Part shown: in pieces, positions 21,001 to 30,516 of the stretch
Layout: each line of letters starts with the position of its first letter
Numbering within the stretch: position 1 is the stretch's first letter
Source: Xiphydria camelus
Lineage: Eukaryota; Arthropoda; Insecta; Hymenoptera; Xiphydriidae
DNA: 64,000 nucleotides
Direction: 5' to 3'
Assembly (NCBI GenBank): GCA_963678675.1
Contig: OY783197.1
Span: 4,498,400-4,562,399, forward strand
The notes under the pieces: generated by a model
Database searches by the model: none
The model's input: only the letters and a program-made list of their open reading frames with translations
What the model was told of the DNA's origin: nothing
Translations under genes and position numbers: made by a program

Positions 21001-22060
21001 ATTATCGATAGAACCTTCTTAAGGACCGTCTTTTAGGATTATTGGAAGTTGCCAACCATAATATTTCATCCTCTACTTATTTTTATGCACTATAAACAAT
21101 TTTAATTGATCATATTTAACTATTAGGCTGCAAACGCGTGGTTCCTCCGATTTAATCACCTATAAATTAAACAAAGTTTATAGGGCGATGACGAAAAGGA
21201 AAGAAAGAAAAAGAAAAAAAGACCACCCTTAAGGAAGACTCAATTGGATTGAACTCTAAATATTTTAAGCTACTCCAAAACGAAGCAATCTACCAGGCGA
21301 GCACGCGGCGCGAAGAGCGCGCGATCTCCCCTAGCCTGTCAACGTAAACTTTCACGCGAGGTAAAGAATACGGAAAATGACGACATCTCGCGTCCCGGTA
21401 TCAGATCGGCATGCCATGCAAGGAGGACTTCTTTCCGAGCGCGCACAATACGGAGACGACCTTCCTCGCGTCGCGTGTTCTCCTGATAGCAAAAGTCGTT
21501 TGCGACATTTTATGCGCAGCCGGAAATAAAAAGTGCGAATACGCGCGTGAGACTCGTGCGCGCGTGGTACCGAGCGTGTAAAAAGCGAAGGCGCGCGCGC
21601 GATGGTCTTGAAATAAAAAAATCCATCCGCTCTCCATGTGGATTGGCTCCGTATTTACGGAACAACGCTCGCTCTGTCATGAAACTATCGTGAATAACGA
21701 CGAAACTAGAATAGGCGGAGTTATCGCAAGGCCACGGATCGCAAATTGCGTGACATTACAAACGCGCTATCGATCACCGTCTCGAGAACTCCTCCCTACG
21801 GCGAAAGTCCTCTTTAAGGTAGTCCCGCACCCTGCCCCACCCTCTCTATTGGATCCGACCTAGTTTCGACGATCCTCCGCCGAAACTCGTCAATTCTTAA
21901 TTCGATCTTACAATCGATCCCGTTAAACCGTTGTTACGAGTCATCGTTATGTTTTGTACGCGCGCGCGCGTGTACGAAGGTACGTGCACAGCCTTCGAAA
22001 GAGTTTTAGGCCGCATGTGTCATTCGCCTACACGTAAAAAATATCGGTAAAATCGATTAA
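21001..22060. other. CpG-rich block, no gene recognised
   Basis: From about 21300 the sequence becomes rich in CGCG with (CG/TG) runs at 21958-21975. Short frames exist on both strands without family resemblance. It could be regulatory DNA; nothing specific supports that. Confidence 0.4.
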
Positions 22061-22770
22061 GTACCTACCTCTCTCGTTGAATAGTGGGAATTGAATATCT
22101 GATTAACTCTCGAATATATAATATTCATTCGTCCCGACGAGATATTTTCTTGGCTTAAATATACTTAAGAAAACTTAAGAAAGTTTATTTGTAGCTAATA
22201 AATGTTTGTTTGACGAAATGAACATTTTGTTGGTCCAAGTAAACTATTACGATATTTATTTGGCACAATTACATTCTTTGAGGTAACTATTTGAATGGAA
22301 TAAGCGGTTTATTAATTAGCATATGTATTTGAAATTAGCCGTATATGAAATCACACACATTTATGAAATATTAATAAACTGTTTTTTCTTGGTGTAATAT
22401 ATTTTCTTAATAAATATTATTTTGTCAAGCCGAGGAAAAACCATTTGTTAAGAAAATATATACAGCGAGAAAACAGTTTATTAATAGTTCAAAAGCATTT
22501 TAATAATTAACACATGTACATCTTCTTGCCCTAACGAAATGTTTATTTCGCCCTATTTGATATAACATTTATTACTATTAATAAACTGTTTTTTCGGTGC
22601 AATGTATGTTTTTAATAAATGTTATTCTGTTAAACCAAGAAAATATATTAATTATCAAAAATGTTTAATCTACTAAATGTTTAGTTGATTCTACCAAACT
22701 CGTTTTTCAGCGTAACTAAACGCAAAAGATACATATTCCAACGCGTAACAACGATACATATGTTCGCACA
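22061..22770. repeat. PAL6-type AT-rich inverted repeat block
   Basis: Repeated AATAAACTGTTTTTT, AAGAAAATATAT and TTAATAAATGTTATT motifs in both orientations. The same motifs bound the element at 30957-32168 and recur at 51370-51660. Confidence 0.55.
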
Positions 22771-23196
22771 TGTTCGGTAAACCTAACGTAACTACATATT
22801 ATACTTACGCGCACGCGCGCGCTCACACATTGACGCGCGTGGGTGACTCCGACGCGCGTTCGGGAGAGCGTGCTAGCGTTCCGGTAGCGCATATCCGCGA
22901 GTATGGTTATGAGTCGAGGTGTGGGTATTTAACTCGTGTAGGTGTAGCTGTAGGTATAGGTAGTACGTAGTAGGTGTAGAGGATCGCGGTTTGGCGCGGC
23001 GCGCCGTTCTTAGCACAGTTTCTGACCATCTCCTCTTGCGAACGGAGCGCGCGCTGGACCGTCCGCGCGATTTAAAACTGCTCGCGATCTCGTCCCGATC
23101 CGCGAAGTCCGCCGATCGACGTTCCGCCGCCGTTGGTGTCGCGAGTGAATCCCTCACGTCGTTCCCTATCGAAAGGATTTAACAAAACGGTACAAA
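22771..23196 (+). promoter_or_regulatory. Possible CpG-rich promoter and 5' UTR exon
   Basis: Very CpG-rich sequence (GGCGCGGCGCGCCG at 22994) ending in ACGGTACAAA|GTGAGTACC, a good donor at 23196/23197. No start codon in a convincing frame. The coding sequence at 30517 begins 1 bp after an acceptor and so needs an upstream non-coding exon; this could be it. Other genes are equally possible. Confidence 0.3.
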
Positions 23197-23279
23197 GTGA
23201 GTACCAGAATGGACGGAGGATCGATCGATCTTAGATAGATCGCGCCCTTTCCTTACACGTCTATAAGCGGCGAGAGAGG

Positions 23280-23379
23280 CCCAAGGAGAAGTAGTAAGTC
23301 AGGTTGACGTCTAAATGACATCCACATGACGTCCCCTTAATTCAGTGACATCATTTGGACGTAACTTCGACTACCGTTC
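23280..23379. mobile_element. PAL3 MITE joined to PAL4
   Basis: CCCAAGGAGAAGTAGTAAGTC at the left, core GACGTCTAAATGACATCC, right end eroded to GACTACCGTTCC, which merges with the next element. Confidence 0.75.
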
Positions 23380-23589
23380 CCAAGCTACACGCTTTAGTCA
23401 AGATAATGTCACTCACTAAATGACGTCATTTTTTTGGTCAAAATTACATCAAACGTCTTTTCAGAATTGACAAAATAATAATAAAACTTCATTATTATGT
23501 CATTTCTGAAAGGCGTTTGATGTCATTTTGACCAAAAAAACGACGTCATTCGGTGGATGACATTGCTTTGACTAAAGTATGTCGTTGGG
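23379..23589. mobile_element. PAL4 MITE
   Basis: CCCAAGCTACACGCTTTAGTC to GACTAAAGTATGTCGTTGGG, with matching CAAACGTCTTTTCAG and CTGAAAGGCGTTTG arms and a short AT loop. Confidence 0.85.
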
Positions 23590-24096
23590 ACAAAAATGGA
23601 TGCGGTGTGCGGGAAATGTTGCCAATTCAATTCATCCTCGGAAAATGTTTACGAAAACCTACGGGGCGAACGATACGCGCGGTCCGCGCTAATACGAAGA
23701 TACGCGGCAGAAGTAGAACGTCGACCGTGACGTTAAAAACGCGCGTATATAGCCCTCGCGCTAGTGCCACACGCGACGACCGTGAGCGCGCGAGAGATCT
23801 CGCGCAGTAGATCCCGCGCGCGCGTTACGCCAGCATCGCGCGACGCAAAATTAACCGGGATGCGTTGCGTATACACCGGAAAGGGAGAGAGGAAGAGAGA
23901 TCAGAAGCGGCTCACGAAATCGGACGTAACACCGCTACCGTCTCCCGTCAATACAGCGCCACGTAAGGGGCGCTCTAATTTTAGAAGCCACGCGATATCG
24001 GTTTGCGGCGTTTCAGATCGGGCCGTACCGGAGTCTTCTCGCTTCTCGCTCTCTCCGGGACGTCCCTGGATGAGTCGCGTCCTTCGACTCTCCTCA
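23590..24096. other. CpG-rich sequence without recognised gene
   Basis: Many CGCG steps and several short frames on both strands, none with family resemblance. It continues the CpG-rich domain that starts at 21300. Confidence 0.4.
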
Positions 24097-24318
24097 AAGA
24101 GAAGTAGTAAGTTGAGTTGACGTCCGAATGATGTCAAGTGGACGTCCTCTTAAATCAAGGCAACGTCATTAGCCCAAGGAGAAGCGGTAAGCCGTGATGG
24201 CGTCCAAATAACGTCACTCTGACGTAATCGGACGTCGTGTGGATGTCATTTAGACGTCAACTTGACTTACTACTTTTCCTTGGGTGGCCGTCATCTCGAC
24301 TTGCCATTTCCGCTTGGG
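24097..24318. mobile_element. PAL3 MITE inserted in another PAL3
   Basis: Outer copy: CAAAGAGAAGTAGTAAGTTG to GGCAACGTCATT, then GGCCGTCATCTCGACTTGCC to CCGCTTGGG. Inner copy at 24173-24285: CCCAAGGAGAAGCGG to TACTTTTCCTTGGG. Both keep the palindromic plan. Confidence 0.75.
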
Positions 24319-25029
24319 TCTCGAAGCGGGGCGCGCCCCTGAATGACCTGCGCCCGCTACGCGCGCAAGTCACGGGATCCAACGGTTTCAGGGAGTCGAC
24401 AGCTCCCTTTACTGGAACCGCGTCGCACTGATCCATCGCATTGTCGCGCGGCCGCCGCTCGAGAGAGAGATCGCAGTCGTTTTGACGTTCCTTCCGCCGC
24501 TCAAGAATATTTCGACGCTCCGCAACCGCGGAGCGATCAAGTGGTTGTGGGTACATATTTTTATCCGGTGTTTACCGTGCGGCTTACTCACCGTCTAAAT
24601 TTAACGCCGATCCCGTGCACGTAACAAGTTCGATCCCGGTAGATCGCGCGATCCCGCGCGCGTCCGGCGAACGCGGTCACGGCGATGCGATGACTTTTTG
24701 CGCTAGGTAAACGAGAGAAGGCACGCCCGAGTTTCCTTATGCGGTGCGGTGGACCTCGACAGAGCATCGCGACCGTGGTGACCGTCACGGTCATGTACCA
24801 TTCGGATTCGACGCGACGCCTTTGCCAATCCCGATTCAGACGTCGGGCGAGGCGCAAACTTAGTATCCCTTCCAGTCGCTACGTTTGGAGCCCCCCTATG
24901 AAATATAATACATATACAGGACGTCACATTACCAAGGGAAGATCTATGTATTTCCGCTATTAGTGATTTTATGAAAAAATCTTTCGAATAAAAGTTATTT
25001 GGTATCGTGAGGGACGTATGATACGTTTA
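24319..25029. other. CpG-rich to mixed sequence, no gene recognised
   Basis: Short open frames overlap on both strands in GC-rich DNA to about 24890, as expected by chance. The composition becomes AT-rich towards 25030. Confidence 0.4.
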
Positions 25030-25985
25030 AGTAATTTTTGATAACACGCGTTATTTGCGAAATATGAAGGATACCTTCATTTTCTTAAATAGAACTCGAC
25101 ATTTTCGTTCTTATAAAAATATTGTAGAGTTCGTCGAGATGAACAAAAAAGGTATAAGGTGAAAGGCCCATTCGTTGGACCGTTTGTGACACATTTCCGA
25201 TTAAAGTACGAGAGTAAATAAGAGTAAGAGGGAGTTAAGGTTTCTCGAGCGGTACAGGGGCTCTTTCCCTGCTAAAAGTTAGTCCACCGGAGTACAGTAA
25301 CACTCTAAAGTATGTTCTTCGTGCGATGTGGCAACAATGTTTGACGTACAGTAGTATGTGTGTATCTGTGAGTTCAAAAATGGAGCCCAAAACATCTGGT
25401 CATGCATCTGTCCGTCATGCAACGTTGCCACATTGACTTATCAAAGGTTAAATTTATAAAGAACGATTAATAAAAAAATAACGGGCTTCTTAATGAACGT
25501 GAAAATTGGTATAGATGATTTTAGTTCATTAAACTTGCTGTTCAAAAAGTTTCAGAATTTTTTCACTATTTTTCTGAGAAATATCGCGGTTTATTGGTTA
25601 TAACCCATAAGAACACACGTTATTTTGTTATTCAAAAATCTTTGCAACGAGCTTCCTGAAAGACTTGAAAATTTAACTGAATTTTTGTTTACTTCAATCT
25701 ACCGAATGCACTCACTTTTCAAGCATTTCTCACTATTTTTAGTGTAACGCTCGAGAAACCTTAAGTCCGGGGAACTTGTTAGTCGCGCGCAAGGCAACTT
25801 ACCTACTCTTGTAGTTTAATCGAAAATATCTCACAAACGGGTCAACGGATGGGTATTTAACTTTATACCTTTTTTATGAATCTCAACAAGCTCTACAACC
25901 CTTATGAGAACGAAATTATCGAGTACCATTTTAAAAAATAAAGATGACCTTCATATCGCGTAAATAACGCCTTTTATCAAAAAAC
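25030..25985. mobile_element. Foldback element with arms of about 250 bp
   Basis: Left arm holds TGATAACACGCGTTATTTGCG, AAAAAAGGTATAAGGT, CCGTTTGTGA and TTAAGGTTTCTCGAGCG. The right arm holds the complements CGCTCGAGAAACCTTAAG (25749), CACAAACGGGTCAACGG, ACTTTATACCTTTTTT and CGCGTAAATAACGCC. The middle 450 bp are not paired and code for nothing recognised. Confidence 0.8.
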
Positions 25986-26439
25986 CTTTGGCATGTCGAT
26001 GGCTTAAGTGCAAAACGTCGTAACCCACAAAACTATCAAAAATTCGATTTTCGCGCCATTCGTATCATCCACCTAAAGCGCACATTCTGACAAATCATCG
26101 TAAGCAACAGCTACCTAGAATATAACTTAAACATAAAATAATAAGTGCTATTGTATATAAAATTCTCTGAAAATCAGAAGATTTTTTGTTTCCCCTGAAC
26201 AATTGGGATTATTGTGGATGCGACTGTTTGCACTGCCCCATCGATGTGTTATACGTCCCCTCTCGACACCAAACAACTTTTATTCGAAAGATTTTTTCGC
26301 AAAATGACAACGGAAATAAATGGAATCTTCCCTTGGTAATGCAATACTCTGTATGTTTAAGTTTATCGTTAGATAACGGGTCTCCATACCATACCAGATT
26401 ATCAGGCGTATTATGGCTTGCCGGGTATTATGTTTCTAC
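25986..26439. other. Intergenic sequence, no gene recognised
   Basis: A plus-strand frame from 26186 contains CGCDCLHCPIDVLYVPSRHQ but runs into a mobile element and simple repeat; no family was recognised. Confidence 0.4.
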
Positions 26440-27557
26440 ACTGAGAGAAATAGTTGCTGATGCCAAAAAATATTTCTTCTTCAATAAAAAACATGATATA
26501 ATTCCAAAATCGAACTACGCTTCTCTTCGTGCTAGGAAATACTCGAATGATTTTTTTCTTTACACACACGCACACACACACACACACACGCAACACAAGA
26601 AGAATTTATTATCCCACCGAAGACATTCTTGAATCAAGAATATACTTGTATATTCTTCAATCAAGAATGTGTATTCTTAAAATATGTTAAGATCATATGT
26701 TCTGATTTAAGAAATAATTGCTGATGCCCACATAATTTTTTCTTCAATCAAAAATATAATATAATTCCAGAACCGAGTCACGGTTTTCTTTGTGCAAGGA
26801 AATATGTCAGACTTGAGTGATTGTTTTCTTCTCTCAGGAAGAATTTCTTGACTCAGCAAAGGTATTCTTCAATTCTTGAATCGAGTAATAAATATATTCC
26901 CTTCGATCACAAGAACCTGTATTCTTAAAATGTGTCAAGATCATATGTTCTTGGTTCAAGAAATAATTGCTAGTGCCAAGACATTTTTTCTTCGATCAAA
27001 AATATGATATATTGTAATTCCAGGGTCGACCTTCGTGAAAGAGAATATTTGACAAGCTCAAGTAATAGGGCGATTGGGTAACTGCACAAAACAGATAGAG
27101 TGCCATCTGTGGCACGCACCAAGCATTAAGCAGATGCCCGTGGTATAAGCGCTGTTTACACGTTATTTTGGATAATAATTGAAGTGTTTTACCTATGAGA
27201 TTTAATCAACATGGCCTCAATTATAATAGAATGTGGATTTCAAAGCATTCAAATAAATTCTTTCCGTGGAAAATCGTTATTAAAAGGTAAATACAAGCAG
27301 CGCCACCAAGCTGGGTTTCTTGGCGAAACTTGGATGTACATTCTCTATATGTACACGTGTAACACAAACAAAAGCTACGTTTGTGGGAGTACGCTAGAGC
27401 CCTATTGTTTTCTTCATTCAGAAAGAATTTTTTGACTCAACCAAGGTTTGCTTGAGCCAAATTCTTTGATCGAGAATCTATATTCTTCGAAACTTAGAAG
27501 ATCGTATGTTCTTGGTTCAATGAATATTTCTTCACGCTAGTAATTATTTCTCTCAGT
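26440..27557. mobile_element. ACTGAGAGAAATA-ended element with internal tandem repeats
   Basis: Inverted ends CTGAGAGAAATAGTTGCT and AGTAATTATTTCTCTCAG. Inside is a diverged tandem unit of about 250 bp, seen about three times (GTATTCTTAAAATATGTTAAGATC, GTATTCTTAAAATGTGTCAAGATC, ATATTCTTCGAAACTTAGAAGATC; each followed by a CAAGAAATAATTGCT-like stretch). A (CA)n tract lies at 26567-26590. About 27066-27408 is a separate insertion. Confidence 0.65.
27066..27408. mobile_element. AATAGGGC-ended insertion related to 6213-6387
   Basis: The right half (CTGGGTTTCTTGGCGAAAC, CGTGTAACACAAACAAAAGCT, GGGAGTACGCTAGAGCCC) is the reverse complement of the interior of 6213-6387. The left half, with an ATGGCCTCAATTATAATAGA frame at 27211, has no partner elsewhere in the window. 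Confidence 0.55.
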
Positions 27558-27896
27558 CTCGCGACTATAGTCAGGCATCGAACGAACCTGACAAGTAGAT
27601 CCGAGACTTCTCTCCTTCCCGAGATTATCCGGCGAAGCGTGAAAGTTTATCGAATTATCAATCGTGGAGCCTGAGCGCCTCTCTCCGATCGCGCGTGCAA
27701 GAGCGACATCGCGGTCCCCGCGATTTCTTTCCCTAAAAGGACAACGGGGAGACGCGGTCAGCGCTATACGAGGAACGACGCGACGGCCGTCCGGTAAAGG
27801 TTAATTAACGGTGACTCGCAGATGTACTCGCCGAAGAACAATACACGCGATGTGCGACGAGACTATGAAGCGGAGATTTCAAAGATTTTATAACGC
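27558..27896. other. Mixed GC sequence, no gene recognised
   Basis: Unique-looking, moderately CpG-rich sequence between two elements, with no supported coding region. Confidence 0.4.
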
Positions 27897-28006
27897 CCCA
27901 AGGAGAAATGGTGAGTCAAGTTGGCGTCCAAATGACATCCACATGTCGTCCTCTTACATCAGAGTGACGTCATTTGGACATCATCTTGACTTAATTTCTC
28001 CTCGGG
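27897..28006. mobile_element. PAL3 MITE
   Basis: CCCAAGGAGAAATGGTGAGTC to CTTAATTTCTCCTCGGG, with GCGTCCAAATGACATCC and GACGTCATTTGGACATC. Confidence 0.85.
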
Positions 28007-28072
28007 ATGATGCGCACGAATTCAGCGTCTATTTCGACTTCTCGAGTCGTGTGCTTCCCGCGAACCCTCCCT

Positions 28073-28656
28073 TGTAAAAATGTAGTAGACAGATTTTATT
28101 AAGAATAGTAAGATATGAATTCTTATACAATTTATGAAAATTCAAAGGAATATGACAAATTCTGTAAAAATTGTGATGGCAAATTTTGACAAATTCTACA
28201 CGTTTTTGGCGATTTTCAAAGCACATTTTTTAACAGAATCTATCCAGAATTTTTAACAGAATTAGATAATTTTATGACAAGTTAATTAGAAATCTTCAAA
28301 TACTGTTACATGTTTTCAAATATTTTTAATACATCGCTCATGGGCTGCAACAGTGGCATAACTCAAAAAATTGGAATTTATAATAATTCAACTTTTAAAG
28401 TCGTCCCTTGGGAAAATTCCAATTTTGAGTTATGCCACTGTTGCAGCCCATGAGCGATATATAACTTGTCAACAATTGCAAGAAAATTCGTTTCATCAAA
28501 TAATTCAAATTACGTTAAGTATTGACAGATTATCGAATTGATATTATGAACATATGAACGATTTTCAACGCAGATGATAATTTCTGTTCAAATTTTTCAA
28601 AACTTAGTATTCGATTTTTACAAAATCCGCGAAATGTTGACACCACATTTTCACCA
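28073..28656. mobile_element. PAL5 element with a hairpin MITE inserted
   Basis: TGTAGTAGACAGATTTTATT at the left and CACCACATTTTCACC at the right. It matches 5726-6160 in reverse orientation, apart from the insertion at 28333-28458. Confidence 0.75.
28333..28458. mobile_element. ATCGCTCATGGG-ended hairpin MITE
   Basis: ATCGCTCATGGGCTGCAACA with GTGGCATAACTCAAAA at the left, perfect complement at the right, about 126 bp. The corresponding site in the PAL5 copy at 5726 is empty, reading AAATATATTAATG. Confidence 0.85.
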
Positions 28657-29369
28657 GGGCTCCTCTACCGGCATGGTCGGTTTGCGAGGGAAGAGGAAGC
28701 AACATCATCGTCGTACCTCGGCGGAAGTGCCGGAGGAAAACAATAAATATTTTAGAAAGGTCGGCGTGGCGAGGTCGCGTCGGTCAGTAATCGGAAATAG
28801 CCAATGGTGAATTCGCCACTGACCTATATTCTCCTATTCTTAGACCCGCGGGGGTGGGAGCGCGCGACCGCGAACTCGGCGACTTAACGGGCACTAAATC
28901 ACCGCGATTTCGCGAAAGAGAATTCCGTGAGACGATACGATTAATCTCGTCGCACGATTGCGTCACGCTATTTCCACGCGTGACGTTATATAGTAGCGTT
29001 TTGCCTGTACAGACGGCGTACAACCGACCCGTGTATACTTTGCCACGCACGATCGCCCGAACGTGTATTAATACAGCGGTACGTTCGCGTAGCAAATATG
29101 TATCTTTTTAAGTATGCGTCGGCGATGGTAGGGCAGTCGTACGTAGATATACATATTTACGTATTTACGAAGACTGCCAAGGTTTGCGACATTTTTTAAA
29201 CGATCTATCGCATCGCTTCCGATAAGCGATTAGAGGGAAAGGACGTCGCGGACGTCACGTGTCAAAGAGCACTGCCGATTAGAGGCACGTACTTAAGTTA
29301 ACGCGCACTGAGAAAAATAATTTACCGATCCAAGAAACCATCCGCATGAAAAGTGTCAAGAACGTATTT
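28657..29369. other. Unique CpG-rich sequence, no gene recognised
   Basis: Begins with GCTCCTCTACCGGCATGG and continues in CpG-rich DNA to about 29290. Open frames on both strands around 28784-29111 overlap and look like chance. Confidence 0.4.
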
Positions 29370-29447
29370 CGTCGCCTTAGAGCAGAAGTATACTAGGTCC
29401 AACATTTACAAATGTGTGACTTGGCATACTTCTGCTCTAAGGCGACG
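29370..29447. mobile_element. Small hairpin element
   Basis: GTCGCCTTAGAGCAGAAGTA and its near-perfect complement TACTTCTGCTCTAAGGCGAC flank a 35-bp loop; 78 bp in total. Confidence 0.8.
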
Positions 29448-29451
29448 ATCT

Positions 29452-30465
29452 ACCAGAGCAAAACACTTTAGTTAAAATAATATCACTTACTAAATGGCGT
29501 AATTTTTGCTTGTCAAAACGACATCAAACGTCTTTCAGATATGTGACAAAATAATTATAAAACCTCATTATTTTATCCAAGCGACACACTTTAGTCAAAA
29601 TAATGTCATCCACATAATGACATCATATTTTTGTTAAAATGACATCAAACCTCTTTTAGAAATGAGAAAATAATGAAGTTTTATCATTACGTTTAATTTG
29701 CCTATCTTGTAGATTCGTCCAATTCAATGAATTTGTCTTCATACGCTTATCTTAAATACTTTTTGAATATTTTTACAGTGCAATACAGTAATTTTTCTTT
29801 TAAAAACATTAAATCGTGGTAGTTTGCATTACAATTCACTGGTTTCCAAGGAAAAATTGTTCTTCAGCACAGTAGGAACATCCGAAAACCCTTATGTGTA
29901 CCTCTTTTATTGTAAATACAGTAAAATTAACTTGTATAAGTATTTCCGTGGAGGCGCGCATCCCCAAGCAACACACTTTAGTCAGAATGTCACTCAATAA
30001 ATGGCGTAATTTTTTTCTGTCAGTATGACATCAAACGTCTTTCAGAAATGACAAAATAAAGGTGAAACCTTACTAAATGACATCATTTTCTGTCAAAATG
30101 ACATCAAACGTCTTTCAGAAATAACTAAATAATGATAAAACCTCATTATATTACCGAAGCAATTCACTTTAGTCCAAAAAATGTCACTCGCTAAATAATG
30201 TCATTTCAAAAAATGACGTTATTTAGTGACGTTTTTTTGACAATAGTGTATTGCTTGGGTAATATGAGGTTTTATCATTATTTTGTTATTTTTGAAAGAT
30301 GTTTGGTGTCATTTTGACAAAAAATGATGTCACTTAGTGAGTGACACTATTTTGGCTAAAGTCTTGAGGTCTTATCATTATTTTGTCATTTCTGAAAAAT
30401 ATAATTTTCACAAAAAATGACATCATTTAGTGAGTAACATTATTTTGACTAAAGTGTGCTGCACT
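29452..30465. mobile_element. Cluster of whole and half PAL4 elements
   Basis: Half elements at 29452-29573 and 29574-29690, then GCAACACACTTTAGTC (29967) with its arm. A compact PAL4 (CCGAAGCAATTCACTTTAGTC to TGTATTGCTTGGGT, 30153-30257) is nested in a larger one, followed by two right arms ending at GACTAAAGTGTGCTGC. Non-repeat sequence occupies about 29700-29960. The cluster stops about 50 bp before the acceptor of the exon at 30516. Confidence 0.75.
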
Positions 30466-30516
30466 CTCGAGTACGAGACTCGATGTATCAAAATGATATT
30501 CTTCTTTTCTTACAGA

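Noticed and set aside
23764..24624. Overlapping frames in CpG-rich DNA
   Set aside because: All six frames tend to be open in such composition; no splice sites, start context or similarity.
27211..27435. Frame starting MASIIIECGFQSIQ
   Set aside because: It lies inside a mobile insertion and crosses its end; no family recognised.
26440..27557. Repeat spacing that might suggest a CRISPR-like array
   Set aside because: Units are diverged, about 250 bp long and have no regular spacers; the host is a eukaryote.
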